A stretch of DNA of 15,186 nt, taken from the NCBI GenBank assembly GCA_938044295.1, contig CALIRC010000031.1:1-15186 (forward strand), in the 5' to 3' direction. Shown in pieces: positions 1 to 7,820 of the stretch (the stretch's first letter is position 1; every line of letters starts with the position of its first letter). Under the pieces are notes generated by a model, which saw only the letters and a program-made list of their open reading frames with translations, was not told where the DNA came from and did no database searches. A program made the position numbers and the translations under genes. The DNA is from Minisyncoccota bacterium (GTDB taxonomy: Bacteria > Patescibacteriota > Minisyncoccia > Moranbacterales > GCA-2747515).

Positions 1-492
1 ATGAGCTCGTGCATCCTTTACCTGCAAATTATAATATTCCCATAGGTGTTCTTGTTTGTAGCTTTTGGATTTTCCGTCGTCAACTACTCGTGCGATTTTT
101 AAAGTATCTATTACAGTGGAAATAGTGATTCCCTCCTTAGCAACCATGCTAACGTCAAATGGAGCATTATGGGCTACAAAGATTGTTTTTTTCTCCTCAC
201 TGTACTTTGTGAGATCTTTTTTGATCTGTGACTGCGCAAATATCTCAGCATCTTCTATCATGCTTTGTGTGATGCCGGTAATTTCACTTGCATACGGATC
301 TATTGGTACCGGTGGTTTAAATAGTGATTCAAATTCTGTTTCACCAATTTTGTATGCAAGCTGACACAAACGATCCATTTCACCAAGTCCAGTTGTTTCT
401 GTGTCAAAAAAAATTAGTGTATGTTCATTTTTTTGTGAATCATTTTTTTTTGATTGTGTGTTTGTTTCGTTAAAAAGGCTCTGTTGCTTCAT
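1..492 (-). CDS. DnaQ-type 3'-5' exonuclease (DEDDh), 3' end outside window
   Basis: The first 164 codons are open and run off the left edge. The product resembles the DnaQ/RNase T superfamily of metal-dependent 3'-5' exonucleases, which trim or proofread nucleic acid ends. Exo I is visible as FFDTETTGL (Asp30, Glu32) and Exo II as FVAHNAPFD (His108, Asp113). The window ends at DARAH, where His164 fits the catalytic histidine of Exo III; the final aspartate would lie outside. Residues 5-24 are a polar, Asn/Gln/Lys-rich tail before the fold. The ATG at 492 is the first possible start, because a TAG lies in frame two codons upstream; no Shine-Dalgarno sequence precedes it. A stand-alone exonuclease is more likely than a polymerase subunit, but the missing C-terminus prevents a firm choice. 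Confidence 0.88.
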   Translation of the reverse strand, partial: MKQQSLFNETNTQSKKNDSQKNEHTLIFFDTETTGLGEMDRLCQLAYKIGETEFESLFKPPVPIDPYASEITGITQSMIEDAEIFAQSQIKKDLTKYSEEKKTIFVAHNAPFDVSMVAKEGITISTVIDTLKIARVVDDGKSKSYKQEHLWEYYNLQVKDARAH

Positions 493-642
493 GCTCTAAA
501 TGTGTCTTTAATTACTAATTGGATTTTTCTCTATTGTATTGACGTAGAGCTTGCGGCAGTATTCTCACTCTTCTTCTTTTTGCGAATGTGTCGTGTTTAT
601 TAGTCAAATATCCTATAAAGCTAGTTGTTTATTATGAGACTT

Positions 643-651
643 ATTATACCA
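643..651 (-). promoter_or_regulatory. Extended -10 promoter for the exonuclease gene
   Basis: The minus strand reads TGGTATAAT, a perfect extended -10 element, just after the htrA stop codon. No good -35 hexamer is visible. Transcription would start near 636 and give a leader of about 144 nt before the exonuclease ATG. The rest of 493-703 shows no further gene or clear terminator. Confidence 0.5.
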
Positions 652-703
652 TGGTTGATTGTACTTTATTTTCATCTGTTTTTATGGTCTTTGTAAATAA
701 TCA

Positions 704-1954
704 TCACAAGTTGTTCGGCGCTTTCTCAAGAATTGCCTCTAATTGTATTTCCTCGTCTAATCTCAGAATCTTCATAGAGATTTTTTGATTTACTTCTTTT
801 TCCCTTAGAATATTTGTTAGCGGTTTTTCGTTTGTGACTTTTTCACCATCAATCTCGAGTATAATATCATTTTCTCTGAGACCAGCTTTGTCAGCTGGAG
901 AGCCTGGTATCACAGCTAAATCTTCGCGCATTTCTCCTCTTTGTATAAGACTTCCATAATCTACACTTAAGTTGTTTGTGTTTGCCATATTTTCTGTCAC
1001 TGGTATATATCGAATGCCTAAGTATGGCCTTACAATTTCCCCATTTTCCTTCACACTTTCAACAATTCGAGCGACAATGTTTGCAGGTAGCGCGAAGCCA
1101 ATATTTTCACTCCCACGTGCAACTGCAACATTTATGCCGATTACTTCTCCATTAATGTTCATGAGGGGTCCCCCACTATTACCTGGATTGATTGCTGTGT
1201 CTGTTTGGATTACATTATCAAGATTTTCTGCTTGACCGAAGCCGCTTCCTGCAACGATCGACCTTGAGAGACCTGATACAACACCAACAGAAACAGAATT
1301 TCGAAATTCTGCAAGTGCATTTCCAATCGCAATAGCTGTTTGCCCAAGTTTGATTTCATCTGAGTCCGCAAAGCTTAGATAAGGGAATTGTTCCTGGCTC
1401 TTTACCTTGAGTATTGCAATGTCAATCGTGGGATCTACTGCAAGGATCTCTGCGTCGTACTTTTCTCCGTTATTTGTGAGGATTGTATATTGAGCGTCAC
1501 GGTCATCTACTACATGCTTATTCGTCACAACAAATCCATCTTGTGTCACAAAAAAACCAGAACCACCACCGACCTCTTCTTTTCGTGTACCGTTTTCTCT
1601 GTACTGTGGTCTTTGAGAAAATCCACCAAAGAATTCATCAAATAGAGAATTGCCAGTTGATCGATCTTCAAAATAACGTTCAATATTAGGAACGTCTTTT
1701 GTGATTACTACTGATACAACAGCAGGATTTACTTTTTCTACAATGTTTACTACAACTTGCTCGCGTGATTGTATTTTTTCTAGCGTATCTTGTGAGTGTG
1801 TTTCTAGAGTATTTGGAAGACTTTGTACTTCGTTAGTTTGTACTACAGGTTTTTTTTGCGTATATGTTATGAATCCAATACAAAGTATCAGACTTAACAT
1901 AACACTGACAAAAATGGTAAATAGCGTACCGAGTAATGATGTTGACTTTCTCAT
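704..1954 (-). CDS. htrA: HtrA/DegP-like membrane-anchored serine protease with PDZ domain
   Basis: This is an envelope quality-control protease of the S1C (HtrA/Deg) family, 416 residues, a normal length for one-PDZ members. Residues 7-31 form one N-terminal transmembrane anchor, so the enzyme should face the outside of the membrane. The trypsin-like domain (about 75-300) carries the full triad: His147 in TNKHVV, Asp178 in DPTIDIAIL and Ser260 in GNSGGPL. A Gly/Phe-containing stretch at 100-115 matches the LA-loop region of HtrA proteins. A PDZ domain follows at about 308-405, with the PYLGI entry and SPADKAGL. It stands alone between pheT and the exonuclease gene and has its own promoter candidate. 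No Shine-Dalgarno sequence is seen before the ATG. Which Deg paralogue it is cannot be decided, so the symbol is used in the family sense. Confidence 0.95.
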   Translation of the reverse strand: MRKSTSLLGTLFTIFVSVMLSLILCIGFITYTQKKPVVQTNEVQSLPNTLETHSQDTLEKIQSREQVVVNIVEKVNPAVVSVVITKDVPNIERYFEDRSTGNSLFDEFFGGFSQRPQYRENGTRKEEVGGGSGFFVTQDGFVVTNKHVVDDRDAQYTILTNNGEKYDAEILAVDPTIDIAILKVKSQEQFPYLSFADSDEIKLGQTAIAIGNALAEFRNSVSVGVVSGLSRSIVAGSGFGQAENLDNVIQTDTAINPGNSGGPLMNINGEVIGINVAVARGSENIGFALPANIVARIVESVKENGEIVRPYLGIRYIPVTENMANTNNLSVDYGSLIQRGEMREDLAVIPGSPADKAGLRENDIILEIDGEKVTNEKPLTNILREKEVNQKISMKILRLDEEIQLEAILEKAPNNL

Positions 1955-2041
1955 AGAAGTTTTTTGATCATATTGTTACATGTGGAGTGATTTTTCAGTT
2001 TTGTTGAATACTTGCCTCTATTACGTAGCAATTCAAAAAAT

Positions 2042-2071
2042 ATTTTAACATGAACGCATAACAAAACACAA
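2042..2071 (-). promoter_or_regulatory. Putative promoter for htrA
   Basis: The minus strand shows TTGTGT, an 18-nt spacer and TAAAAT, the latter preceded by TG at the extended -10 position. It lies in the 167-nt gap between pheT and htrA and would give a leader of about 80 nt. Each hexamer deviates from consensus, so the call is tentative. No convincing terminator for pheT is seen in the same gap. Confidence 0.38.
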
Positions 2072-2121
2072 GAAATTCCATCTTTATGTTTATACGTGTT
2101 AGATTCCGTATTCTTTCATTT

Positions 2122-4488
2122 CTATATTTTTTTCACTTCTACGTCTGCAATTTTTTCTACTGCAAGAATCATTTTTTTGATAAGTACATCCACCTCATCT
2201 GCTGTTAGTGTCTTTTTTTGTGACTGAAAAAGAATGTGAAAAGCCATTGATCTTTCACCGTTTTTTTTATTTTCATAGAGATCGAAGAGATTTATATCAC
2301 TTAGAAGATTTCCCGCACTTGCAGATAAGGTTCTCTCAATATCTGCGACGCGAGTATGCTTTCCAACGCGCATTGACAAATCTCTTGTTACTGCAGGGTA
2401 TTTTGGCAATGGCTGATATCCAGTATTAGACTTTGCTGCTTTTTCTATGACGGCTAAGTCTATCTCTGCATAAATGGTTTGCGCATTTTTAATACCAAAG
2501 TATTTTGCTGTTCGCTTTGGTATTTCTCCAATCACTCCACAGATCGTGTTATTATCTAATCTTATAAAGGCCTGCCTTGTAGGATGAAATATTATCGCAT
2601 CGGTTAAATCATTTGGAATATCATCACTGAAGTAATGATTATGTAGGCCCTGCTCTGTGAGGAAATTTTCAATACTGCCTTTTAGAGTGTGAAAATGACT
2701 TATTCTGTTCGATTTTTTTGTATATGCAAGACCAAGCATCATTTTTTCTTGCGGTAACTTTTGTGATGTGCTTGGTATATAAAATCGCCCAACTTCGAAT
2801 AGTTTCGATTCTTCGGTAAAACTGTTATTTTTGGCTGCACTTTTGAGTATGCCTACAGCTAGTGTGCGACGCATGTACTCCTGTTCGCTACTCATTGGGT
2901 TGAGTACTGTAATGTGCTTACCATTCAAACCAACTTGCTTGGCATCATTTTTAGCGTAGTAAGAATATGACTTTATTTCACTATATCCCTCCGCTACAAA
3001 AAGGTCTTTTGTGTGATTTTCATATTCGCGCTGTGCATTGTGGTGTGGAATTGTCACTGGCTCCTTTAGAGGCTTCGGCTTGATTTTGTCATAACCGTAT
3101 ACTCTTCCGATTTCTTCAATAAGATCTTCGGGTGATTGTAAATCTCTGCGGATGGTTGGTATGTGACAAAGGTAAACATCGTTTTTTTGTGTCAGTGTAA
3201 TATCTAGATTTTTGAGAATTGATTGAACATACGTTTGATCAATCTGCGTTCCTAGTATTTTTTCAATCTCTTTATGTGGTAGTGCTATACTCCACTTTTT
3301 TACCTGACTTTCTTGAGGGTAGATGTCTGTGATACTTTTTACTTTCGCACCAGTGATTTCAGTAAACATTTTTATGGCGTGAAATGCGGCTACGTCGACG
3401 AGATTTGGATCGATATCTCGTTCAAATCTATATGCAGCATCAGTGTGTAGATTGTGACGAGATTTTGTAGCTCTAATTGTACGTGCATCAAAATGTGCAA
3501 TTTCTAGTGTAATTTCTTTTGTTTTATTTGAAATTGCACTACTCTTCCCGCCCATGATACCCGCCAGTGCGATTGGATTTTTACCGTCAGTAATTAGTAG
3601 ATCATTTTTTGATAAGGTCAGTTGAGTATCGTCAAGTAACGTTACTTTTTCATTTTTTTCTGCTTGCCTGATGGTAATTTGTGGTGCAAAATTTGCTTGA
3701 AAGGCATGTATCGGTTGCCCAGTTAGCAGCATAATGTAGTTTGTGATATCGACAACGTTGTTAATCGCGTTGTGGCCTAGTGCTGTCAATTTGTCTTGGA
3801 GCCATTGCGGTGATGGTTCAATTTTTATATCACTTAGTGAGATTGCACAGTAGCGCGAGCATGTCGGAGTAAGAATTTTTACAGGAATACCCTGTGTGTA
3901 TTTTTGCTGCTGTCTGTGGCTTTCATTAAGTATACGACCCTCTAACATTGCTATTTCACGTGCCATGCCATAATGTGATAACGCATCATGACCTCTGTTT
4001 GGTAGCACATCTATTTCCAAAATTGTATCATCAAGTTTTTTGTAGGTTGTGAAAAGCTCACCGATGGGTGCATCTTCTTTGAGAATCATGATGCCGCCAT
4101 TTTCTGATCCAAGGTCTAGTTCATCAGGAGCGCAGATCATGCCTCTACTTTCGATACCGCGAATTTTCGCTTTTTTTATTTTGAGGCCATTTGGTAGCTT
4201 GGCACCGACAAGTGCGACTGGCACTTTCTGGTTTTTTTGAAGATTTGGTGCTCCGCAGACAATTTGTAGTTTTTCTTCTCCCACATCAACTGTTGCGATT
4301 TGTAGTTTGTCAGCATCCGGGTGCGACGCTATTTGGAGTACATGTCCTATTACTACATCTTCTCGTCCTTTGCGTTGATCTCTTAATTCCTCTACTTCAA
4401 ACGAATGCACTAAAAGCAACTGCGCAATTTCCTCGGCAGTTTTTTTTGTTTGAGAGATTTCTTTGAGCCAGTTGTAGCTGTATTGCAT
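2122..4488 (-). CDS. pheT: Phenylalanine-tRNA ligase beta subunit
   Basis: This is the large subunit of the alpha2-beta2 PheRS that charges tRNA-Phe in the cytoplasm; 788 residues is the normal bacterial length. The N-terminal part contains an EMAP-type tRNA-binding domain (about 45-150, with HPDADKLQIATVDVG and ESRGMICAPDEL). The B3/B4 editing region covers about 210-370, the B5 domain about 395-465 (IPTIRRDLQSPEDLIEEIGRV), then a synthetase-like core, and finally the FDX-ACB anticodon-binding domain from about 695 to the end (YPAVTRDLSMRV). It follows pheS with a 60-nt gap and is probably cotranscribed with it. AAAGG lies 5-6 nt before the ATG and is one of the few Shine-Dalgarno-like sequences in the window. 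It ends with TAG. Confidence 0.98.
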   Translation of the reverse strand: MQYSYNWLKEISQTKKTAEEIAQLLLVHSFEVEELRDQRKGREDVVIGHVLQIASHPDADKLQIATVDVGEEKLQIVCGAPNLQKNQKVPVALVGAKLPNGLKIKKAKIRGIESRGMICAPDELDLGSENGGIMILKEDAPIGELFTTYKKLDDTILEIDVLPNRGHDALSHYGMAREIAMLEGRILNESHRQQQKYTQGIPVKILTPTCSRYCAISLSDIKIEPSPQWLQDKLTALGHNAINNVVDITNYIMLLTGQPIHAFQANFAPQITIRQAEKNEKVTLLDDTQLTLSKNDLLITDGKNPIALAGIMGGKSSAISNKTKEITLEIAHFDARTIRATKSRHNLHTDAAYRFERDIDPNLVDVAAFHAIKMFTEITGAKVKSITDIYPQESQVKKWSIALPHKEIEKILGTQIDQTYVQSILKNLDITLTQKNDVYLCHIPTIRRDLQSPEDLIEEIGRVYGYDKIKPKPLKEPVTIPHHNAQREYENHTKDLFVAEGYSEIKSYSYYAKNDAKQVGLNGKHITVLNPMSSEQEYMRRTLAVGILKSAAKNNSFTEESKLFEVGRFYIPSTSQKLPQEKMMLGLAYTKKSNRISHFHTLKGSIENFLTEQGLHNHYFSDDIPNDLTDAIIFHPTRQAFIRLDNNTICGVIGEIPKRTAKYFGIKNAQTIYAEIDLAVIEKAAKSNTGYQPLPKYPAVTRDLSMRVGKHTRVADIERTLSASAGNLLSDINLFDLYENKKNGERSMAFHILFQSQKKTLTADEVDVLIKKMILAVEKIADVEVKKI

Positions 4489-4548
4489 AGTACCTTTTAG
4501 CCTTTTTTAGGGGAGCGATCTTTGTTTCTATACTGAGAATTTGATGTT

Positions 4549-5571
4549 TTAGAATTGTGTCGCAAATCTTATATCACCCCCATGAAAATGTCGTATGTCG
4601 TCGATTTTGTATCGCATCATAGCGAGGCGTTCGAGGCCGAATCCCCAGGCGAATCCTGTGTATTTGTTTTTTTCGTAGCCTGCTGCAAGGAAAACGTTTT
4701 GATGTACCATACCTGCCCCTCCTACTTCTATCCATCCAGTCCGTTGACAGGTACTACATCCAGAACCTTCGCAGTTTGTACAGGAGATGTCAAATTCAAA
4801 TCCTGGTTCAACAAATGGAAAGTAACTTGGTCGTACCCTAATTTTGATTTCTGCATGAAAAAATTGTGAAAAGAATGATTCAGCAATGTGTAGAAAATTT
4901 GCAACGCTGATTGATTTGCCTACGACAAGTGTTTCAAATTGATGGAATGTATGCTCATGCGATGCATCGGTTGCCTCCTGTCTGAAGACGCGCCCTGGGA
5001 CGATCATGCGAAAAGGTGGTGTATGCTCTTGCATGTAGCGTACTTGTACGTTTGATGTATGTGTTCTTAGTACGTGGCGTACATTTTTTTCTGCATGTAT
5101 CCAGAATGTATCTTGCATATCCCTTGCTGGGTGATTGTCAGGCATGTTTACAGCGTCAAAGTTGAAAAATTCTGTCTCTATTTCTGGTCCATCTGCGATC
5201 ACAAAGCCCATTGTTGTGAAGATTTTTTCAATGTCTCTCTGGACGATTGTAAGCGGGTGTAAGTGTCCACGCGTAACTCTTTGGCCCGGAGCTGTCACAT
5301 CAATCCATTCACTGAGCGCATTAAAATTATCTTCAAAATAGTCATTTTTTTGTGCTATTTTGTCTTGCATTGATGCCCGCAATGCATTCACGAGTGGCCC
5401 ATATTCGCGTTTTTTTTCTGGACTCAAGTCTTTTATGCTTTTCATGAGTTCAGCGAGCATGCTTTTTTTACCAAGATAAGCGATGCGCACTTTTTCTAAG
5501 GACTTTAAATCCTTCACCTCTTCTAAGTCCTTTAGCATTTTCTTTTCAATCTGGGCAATTTTTTCGTTCAT
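4549..5571 (-). CDS. pheS: Phenylalanine-tRNA ligase alpha subunit
   Basis: This is the catalytic small subunit of PheRS, 340 residues from the chosen start. Residues 1-90 form the N-terminal coiled-coil arm; the class II core follows. Motif 2 is seen around FRMIVPGRVFRQEATDASHEHTF (188-209 region) and motif 3 in WGFGLERLAMMRY (309-321). Four cysteines, Cys264, 267, 272 and 275, form a CxxC-x4-CxxC cluster before GWIEVGGAGMVH and could bind zinc, as in some other bacterial PheS proteins. A longer reading from a TTG at 5640 adds 23 residues and overlaps the upstream gene. The ATG at 5571 is preferred because the extra residues do not look like PheS and a TATAAT promoter sits inside that extension. 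No Shine-Dalgarno sequence is seen. Confidence 0.97.
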   Translation of the reverse strand: MNEKIAQIEKKMLKDLEEVKDLKSLEKVRIAYLGKKSMLAELMKSIKDLSPEKKREYGPLVNALRASMQDKIAQKNDYFEDNFNALSEWIDVTAPGQRVTRGHLHPLTIVQRDIEKIFTTMGFVIADGPEIETEFFNFDAVNMPDNHPARDMQDTFWIHAEKNVRHVLRTHTSNVQVRYMQEHTPPFRMIVPGRVFRQEATDASHEHTFHQFETLVVGKSISVANFLHIAESFFSQFFHAEIKIRVRPSYFPFVEPGFEFDISCTNCEGSGCSTCQRTGWIEVGGAGMVHQNVFLAAGYEKNKYTGFAWGFGLERLAMMRYKIDDIRHFHGGDIRFATQF

Positions 5572-5595
5572 AAAGTAGGTGTCAATATAGTGCTC

Positions 5596-5624
5596 ATTAT
5601 ACCTAAACTCGAACAAATTGACTA
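5596..5624 (-). promoter_or_regulatory. Promoter for pheS-pheT
   Basis: The minus strand reads TAGTCA, a 17-nt spacer and a perfect TATAAT, all within the 55-nt gap after the prephenate-dehydratase-like gene. Transcription would start near 5589, leaving a leader of about 18 nt before the ATG at 5571. It rules against the TTG start at 5640, which would lie upstream of the transcription start. Confidence 0.55.
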
Positions 5625-5626
5625 GT

Positions 5627-6217
5627 TTATGTGTTTGCAAGAGGCTTTACAAGTAACATTGTTGTAGCATTATTTGTGTCGTCAGCAAGATTTTTCTTCG
5701 CAATTTTTAGATTAAATGCTTTGGCAGTTGCTTCTCCACTGAGAACAGCTGTTTTTTGTGATATTTTTTTATTTATAAGTGCCTCAGCAACACCAGCACC
5801 ATCTTTGAAGTTGTTTATTCCTGCGATGGCTTTTATATTTGGAAATTGTTTCTTTAGTTTTCTTCTACATTGCTTTATAGCATCTTCATGACCCATTATT
5901 ATTTCTATATCTTCAATCTGTATTTCTCGCAGTGTCATAACATGGTGTTCGACGGGAATTGTTACATAGTCGACGACGTCAAAATTGTAATGCCCAATAA
6001 TTTTTACTGTTTCTTTTACAAGATTGGATTGACTGTTAAAAATACCAAAAACGCCATAATTAACCTCATTTTCTTTGATTGCTTTTAGGACATTTAGTGT
6101 GGTGTAGAGGTAATGAGGTTCTGTATTTAGTAGAAGTCTGTTCCTTTCTTTGAAGATATAATATGCCTGATCATTGAATGATCCTTTACCACCCATGATC
6201 CCTACTTTCTCTTTCAT
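5627..6217 (-). CDS. Prephenate-dehydratase-like protein lacking ACT domain and key catalytic residues
   Basis: The 196-residue product aligns by eye along its whole length with the prephenate dehydratase domain, the periplasmic-binding-like fold that makes phenylpyruvate from prephenate. Matching landmarks are VGIMGGKGSFNDQA (5-18), FNSQSNLVKET (60-70, in place of the PIENS region), GHEDAIKQC (109-117, for SHPQALAQC), and DDTNNATTMLLV (179-190, in place of IQDxxxNxTRF). The Thr-Arg-Phe motif is Thr-Thr-Met here, the Glu of ENS is Phe, and the Ser-Thr of STAEAA is not conserved. No C-terminal ACT domain is present. It overlaps the tyrS stop by ATGA, so it is translationally coupled to tyrS, and pheST follows. 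A ligand-binding or altered-substrate role is more likely than true dehydratase activity; the function is unknown. Confidence 0.72.
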   Translation of the reverse strand: MKEKVGIMGGKGSFNDQAYYIFKERNRLLLNTEPHYLYTTLNVLKAIKENEVNYGVFGIFNSQSNLVKETVKIIGHYNFDVVDYVTIPVEHHVMTLREIQIEDIEIIMGHEDAIKQCRRKLKKQFPNIKAIAGINNFKDGAGVAEALINKKISQKTAVLSGEATAKAFNLKIAKKNLADDTNNATTMLLVKPLANT

Positions 6218-7434
6218 TTCGTTATTTCTAGCTTTGTGAAGAATTTTTTTCCTACTTTCAGTATTTTTTGATTATCTGTTTCGTGAACTGTGTATTGTAT
6301 GTCGTTCATCTTGCTTGTATCTATAGAAACTCCACCTTGTTGGATTTTTCTTTTGGCTTCGCTTTTGCTTTTTGCTACCCCTAAATCAACCATTATATCA
6401 ACAAGAGACTCTTCTACCTTACATTTATATGCTTCAGTGAGTACATTTTTTGTTTTTGCTATAAATTTCTCTCTGAGATAATTTTCTTGTTCCTTGGCAC
6501 TCTTTTGGTCATAGTAAAAGCCGATAATTGCTCCTGCTAATGCAATTTTCTGTATACGCTTGTCTTCAATTGTGCGTATACGATTTACTTCCTCTTGTGG
6601 TACTCGTGTGCAATTTTCAAAATACACCGCAATAAGATCATCTGGGATATTCATAATTTTTTCTCCTATATCGCGCGCCTCATCTGTGATTTTGATTGTA
6701 TTGCCCCAGCTACTACTCATTTTGCGCCCATCTGTTCCCTTGATAAGGTTCCCCATGATCACATTTTGTGGTTTTTGACCTGCTTGCTCTTGTAGTGTTC
6801 GACCAGCAAGGAGGTTAAATCTTTGATCAGTGCCTCCGATTTCTATATCAGCTTTTAGCGCTACACTATCGTATCCCTGCATCAGTGGATAGAGTAATTC
6901 CCTGAGTGAAATTCTTTTTCCTGCGTTGAGTCGTTTTTTTATATTCTCACGCTGTATGAAAGAGGCGAGGGAAAATGCGTCTGCATGTTCGCCGATTTCC
7001 TTGTAACCTAGTTTATTGAGCCAATCAGCATTAAAGGCGATTTCAGCTCTGTCTATATCGATAATTTTTCCAGCTTGCTCTACGTATTTTTGCATGTTTT
7101 CGTCTACTGCATCTTGTTTGAGCATTGGTCTCTCTGCATCTTTATCAGATGTGTCTCCAACAAGACCTGTTGCATTTCCGACAAGAAAGATTATGTGATG
7201 TCCTAATTGCTGGAAATCGCGCAATTTGAGGAGTGGCACAGATCGACCTAGATGCAAATCAGGACTTGTAGGATCGATACCAAGCTTTACACGTAATTTT
7301 TTTCCTGACAAAAGTTGCTTTTTCAGATTTTCGTAGTTTATCACTTCATTTACTCCTCGAGCTAGGAGTTCTTCAACTTTCTGTGGATCTGTATTTATGG
7401 TCATATATGTTGCAAGGTTTAATAATTTCATCAT
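6214..7434 (-). CDS. tyrS: Tyrosine-tRNA ligase
   Basis: This is a class I synthetase charging tRNA-Tyr, 406 residues. The Rossmann core shows LGIDPTSPDLHLG, with the HIGH-type HLGRS at 61-65, and the KMSKS-type loop is KMSSS at 238-242 within GTDGRKMSSSWGN. EIGGTDQRFN (198-207) is the usual substrate-binding segment. An S4 RNA-binding domain closes the protein (about 343-404, with AKSKSEAKRKIQQGGV). AGGTG lies shortly before two adjacent ATG codons at 7434 and 7431 and fits the second slightly better; an ATG at 7404 is a further option. The gene ends in TGA inside the ATGA overlap with the next gene, which shows that TGA is a stop here. A 188-nt stretch separates its start from repeat copy A. 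Confidence 0.97.
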   Translation of the reverse strand: MMKLLNLATYMTINTDPQKVEELLARGVNEVINYENLKKQLLSGKKLRVKLGIDPTSPDLHLGRSVPLLKLRDFQQLGHHIIFLVGNATGLVGDTSDKDAERPMLKQDAVDENMQKYVEQAGKIIDIDRAEIAFNADWLNKLGYKEIGEHADAFSLASFIQRENIKKRLNAGKRISLRELLYPLMQGYDSVALKADIEIGGTDQRFNLLAGRTLQEQAGQKPQNVIMGNLIKGTDGRKMSSSWGNTIKITDEARDIGEKIMNIPDDLIAVYFENCTRVPQEEVNRIRTIEDKRIQKIALAGAIIGFYYDQKSAKEQENYLREKFIAKTKNVLTEAYKCKVEESLVDIMVDLGVAKSKSEAKRKIQQGGVSIDTSKMNDIQYTVHETDNQKILKVGKKFFTKLEITK

Positions 7435-7622
7435 AGCAACACCTTACCCTAAAATCAAGATTCGGTATTTTTACTCGTAATATTTTACTGTGAATGTATT
7501 TATATTTTCTTTTACCCAATCGATTGCTATGCTGTAATGAAGAGTCCATATGTGCCTATTAAGAGTAAACAGCTAAACAGATCTGTTCTGCGGATAGACA
7601 GTGCTGAGAATCTCATAATATC
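7435..7622. other. Gene-free tyrS upstream region with a 12-bp palindrome
   Basis: This is the tyrS-proximal part of a 386-nt stretch without a gene; repeat copy A and a terminator fill the rest. No ORF, tRNA or riboswitch-like T-box feature could be recognised. TAAAAT and TATAAA strings near 7480-7505 on the minus strand could be -10 elements, but no fitting -35 was found. A perfect palindrome, AACAGATCTGTT, lies at 7576-7587 and could be an operator. Confidence 0.35.
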
Positions 7623-7739
7623 GAACTTACGCACTTGCTGTACTTTGTCGTTAAAATTTTGCTTTTCATTCACCATGGGTAGACTATGGCTCATAAAAAG
7701 ACTCGATTTTGCCTAAAATTACACTCACGTGCGAAATTC
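7623..7739. repeat. MITE-like repeat, copy A (about 117 bp)
   Basis: This segment matches 15074-15186 at roughly 86% identity by eye, with one single-base indel. The ends are imperfect inverted repeats: the left end reads GAACTTACGCACTTG, and the reverse complement of the right end reads GAATTTCGCACGTGAG. Inside are two hairpins: CCATGG/CTATGG around GTAGA (7673-7689) and ATTTT-GCCT-AAAAT (7706-7719). It contains no coding frame. The small size, terminal inverted repeats and intergenic location suit a non-autonomous mobile element, though no clear target duplication is seen. Confidence 0.75.
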
Positions 7740-7782
7740 TAAAGTGATAGTGATAATGATGTATCTATATTTATTCAATGAT

Positions 7783-7812
7783 AAAAAAACACCCGTGAGG
7801 GCGTTTTTTTTG
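7783..7812 (-). terminator. Rho-independent terminator of the lipoprotein gene
   Basis: On the minus strand, AACGCCC, loop TCAC and GGGTGTT form a 7-bp stem with one G-T pair, followed by a run of seven T. The stem is also followed by eight T on the plus strand, so it could work in both directions. It begins a few bases after the lipoprotein stop codon and insulates that gene from repeat A and tyrS. Confidence 0.85.
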
Positions 7813-7820
7813 TGTTTTTC

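Noticed and set aside
588..788. A 66-codon open frame on the plus strand in the gap between htrA and the exonuclease gene
   Set aside because: It overlaps the extended -10 element and the end of htrA, and it shows no ribosome site or familiar motif.
4489..4548. A possible separate promoter between pheS and pheT (TATAGA on the minus strand)
   Set aside because: The hexamer is poor and no -35 partner fits. Cotranscription with pheS explains the layout.
5572..5640. N-terminal extension of pheS from a TTG codon
   Set aside because: The added 23 residues do not resemble PheS, overlap the upstream gene and contain a TATAAT promoter element; the ATG at 5571 gives the normal N-terminus.
6214..7434. 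Possible UGA recoding, as in Gracilibacteria and SR1
   Set aside because: tyrS, htrA and the NUDIX gene end in TGA at the places expected for their families, and no gene needs an internal TGA. The standard reading is sufficient.
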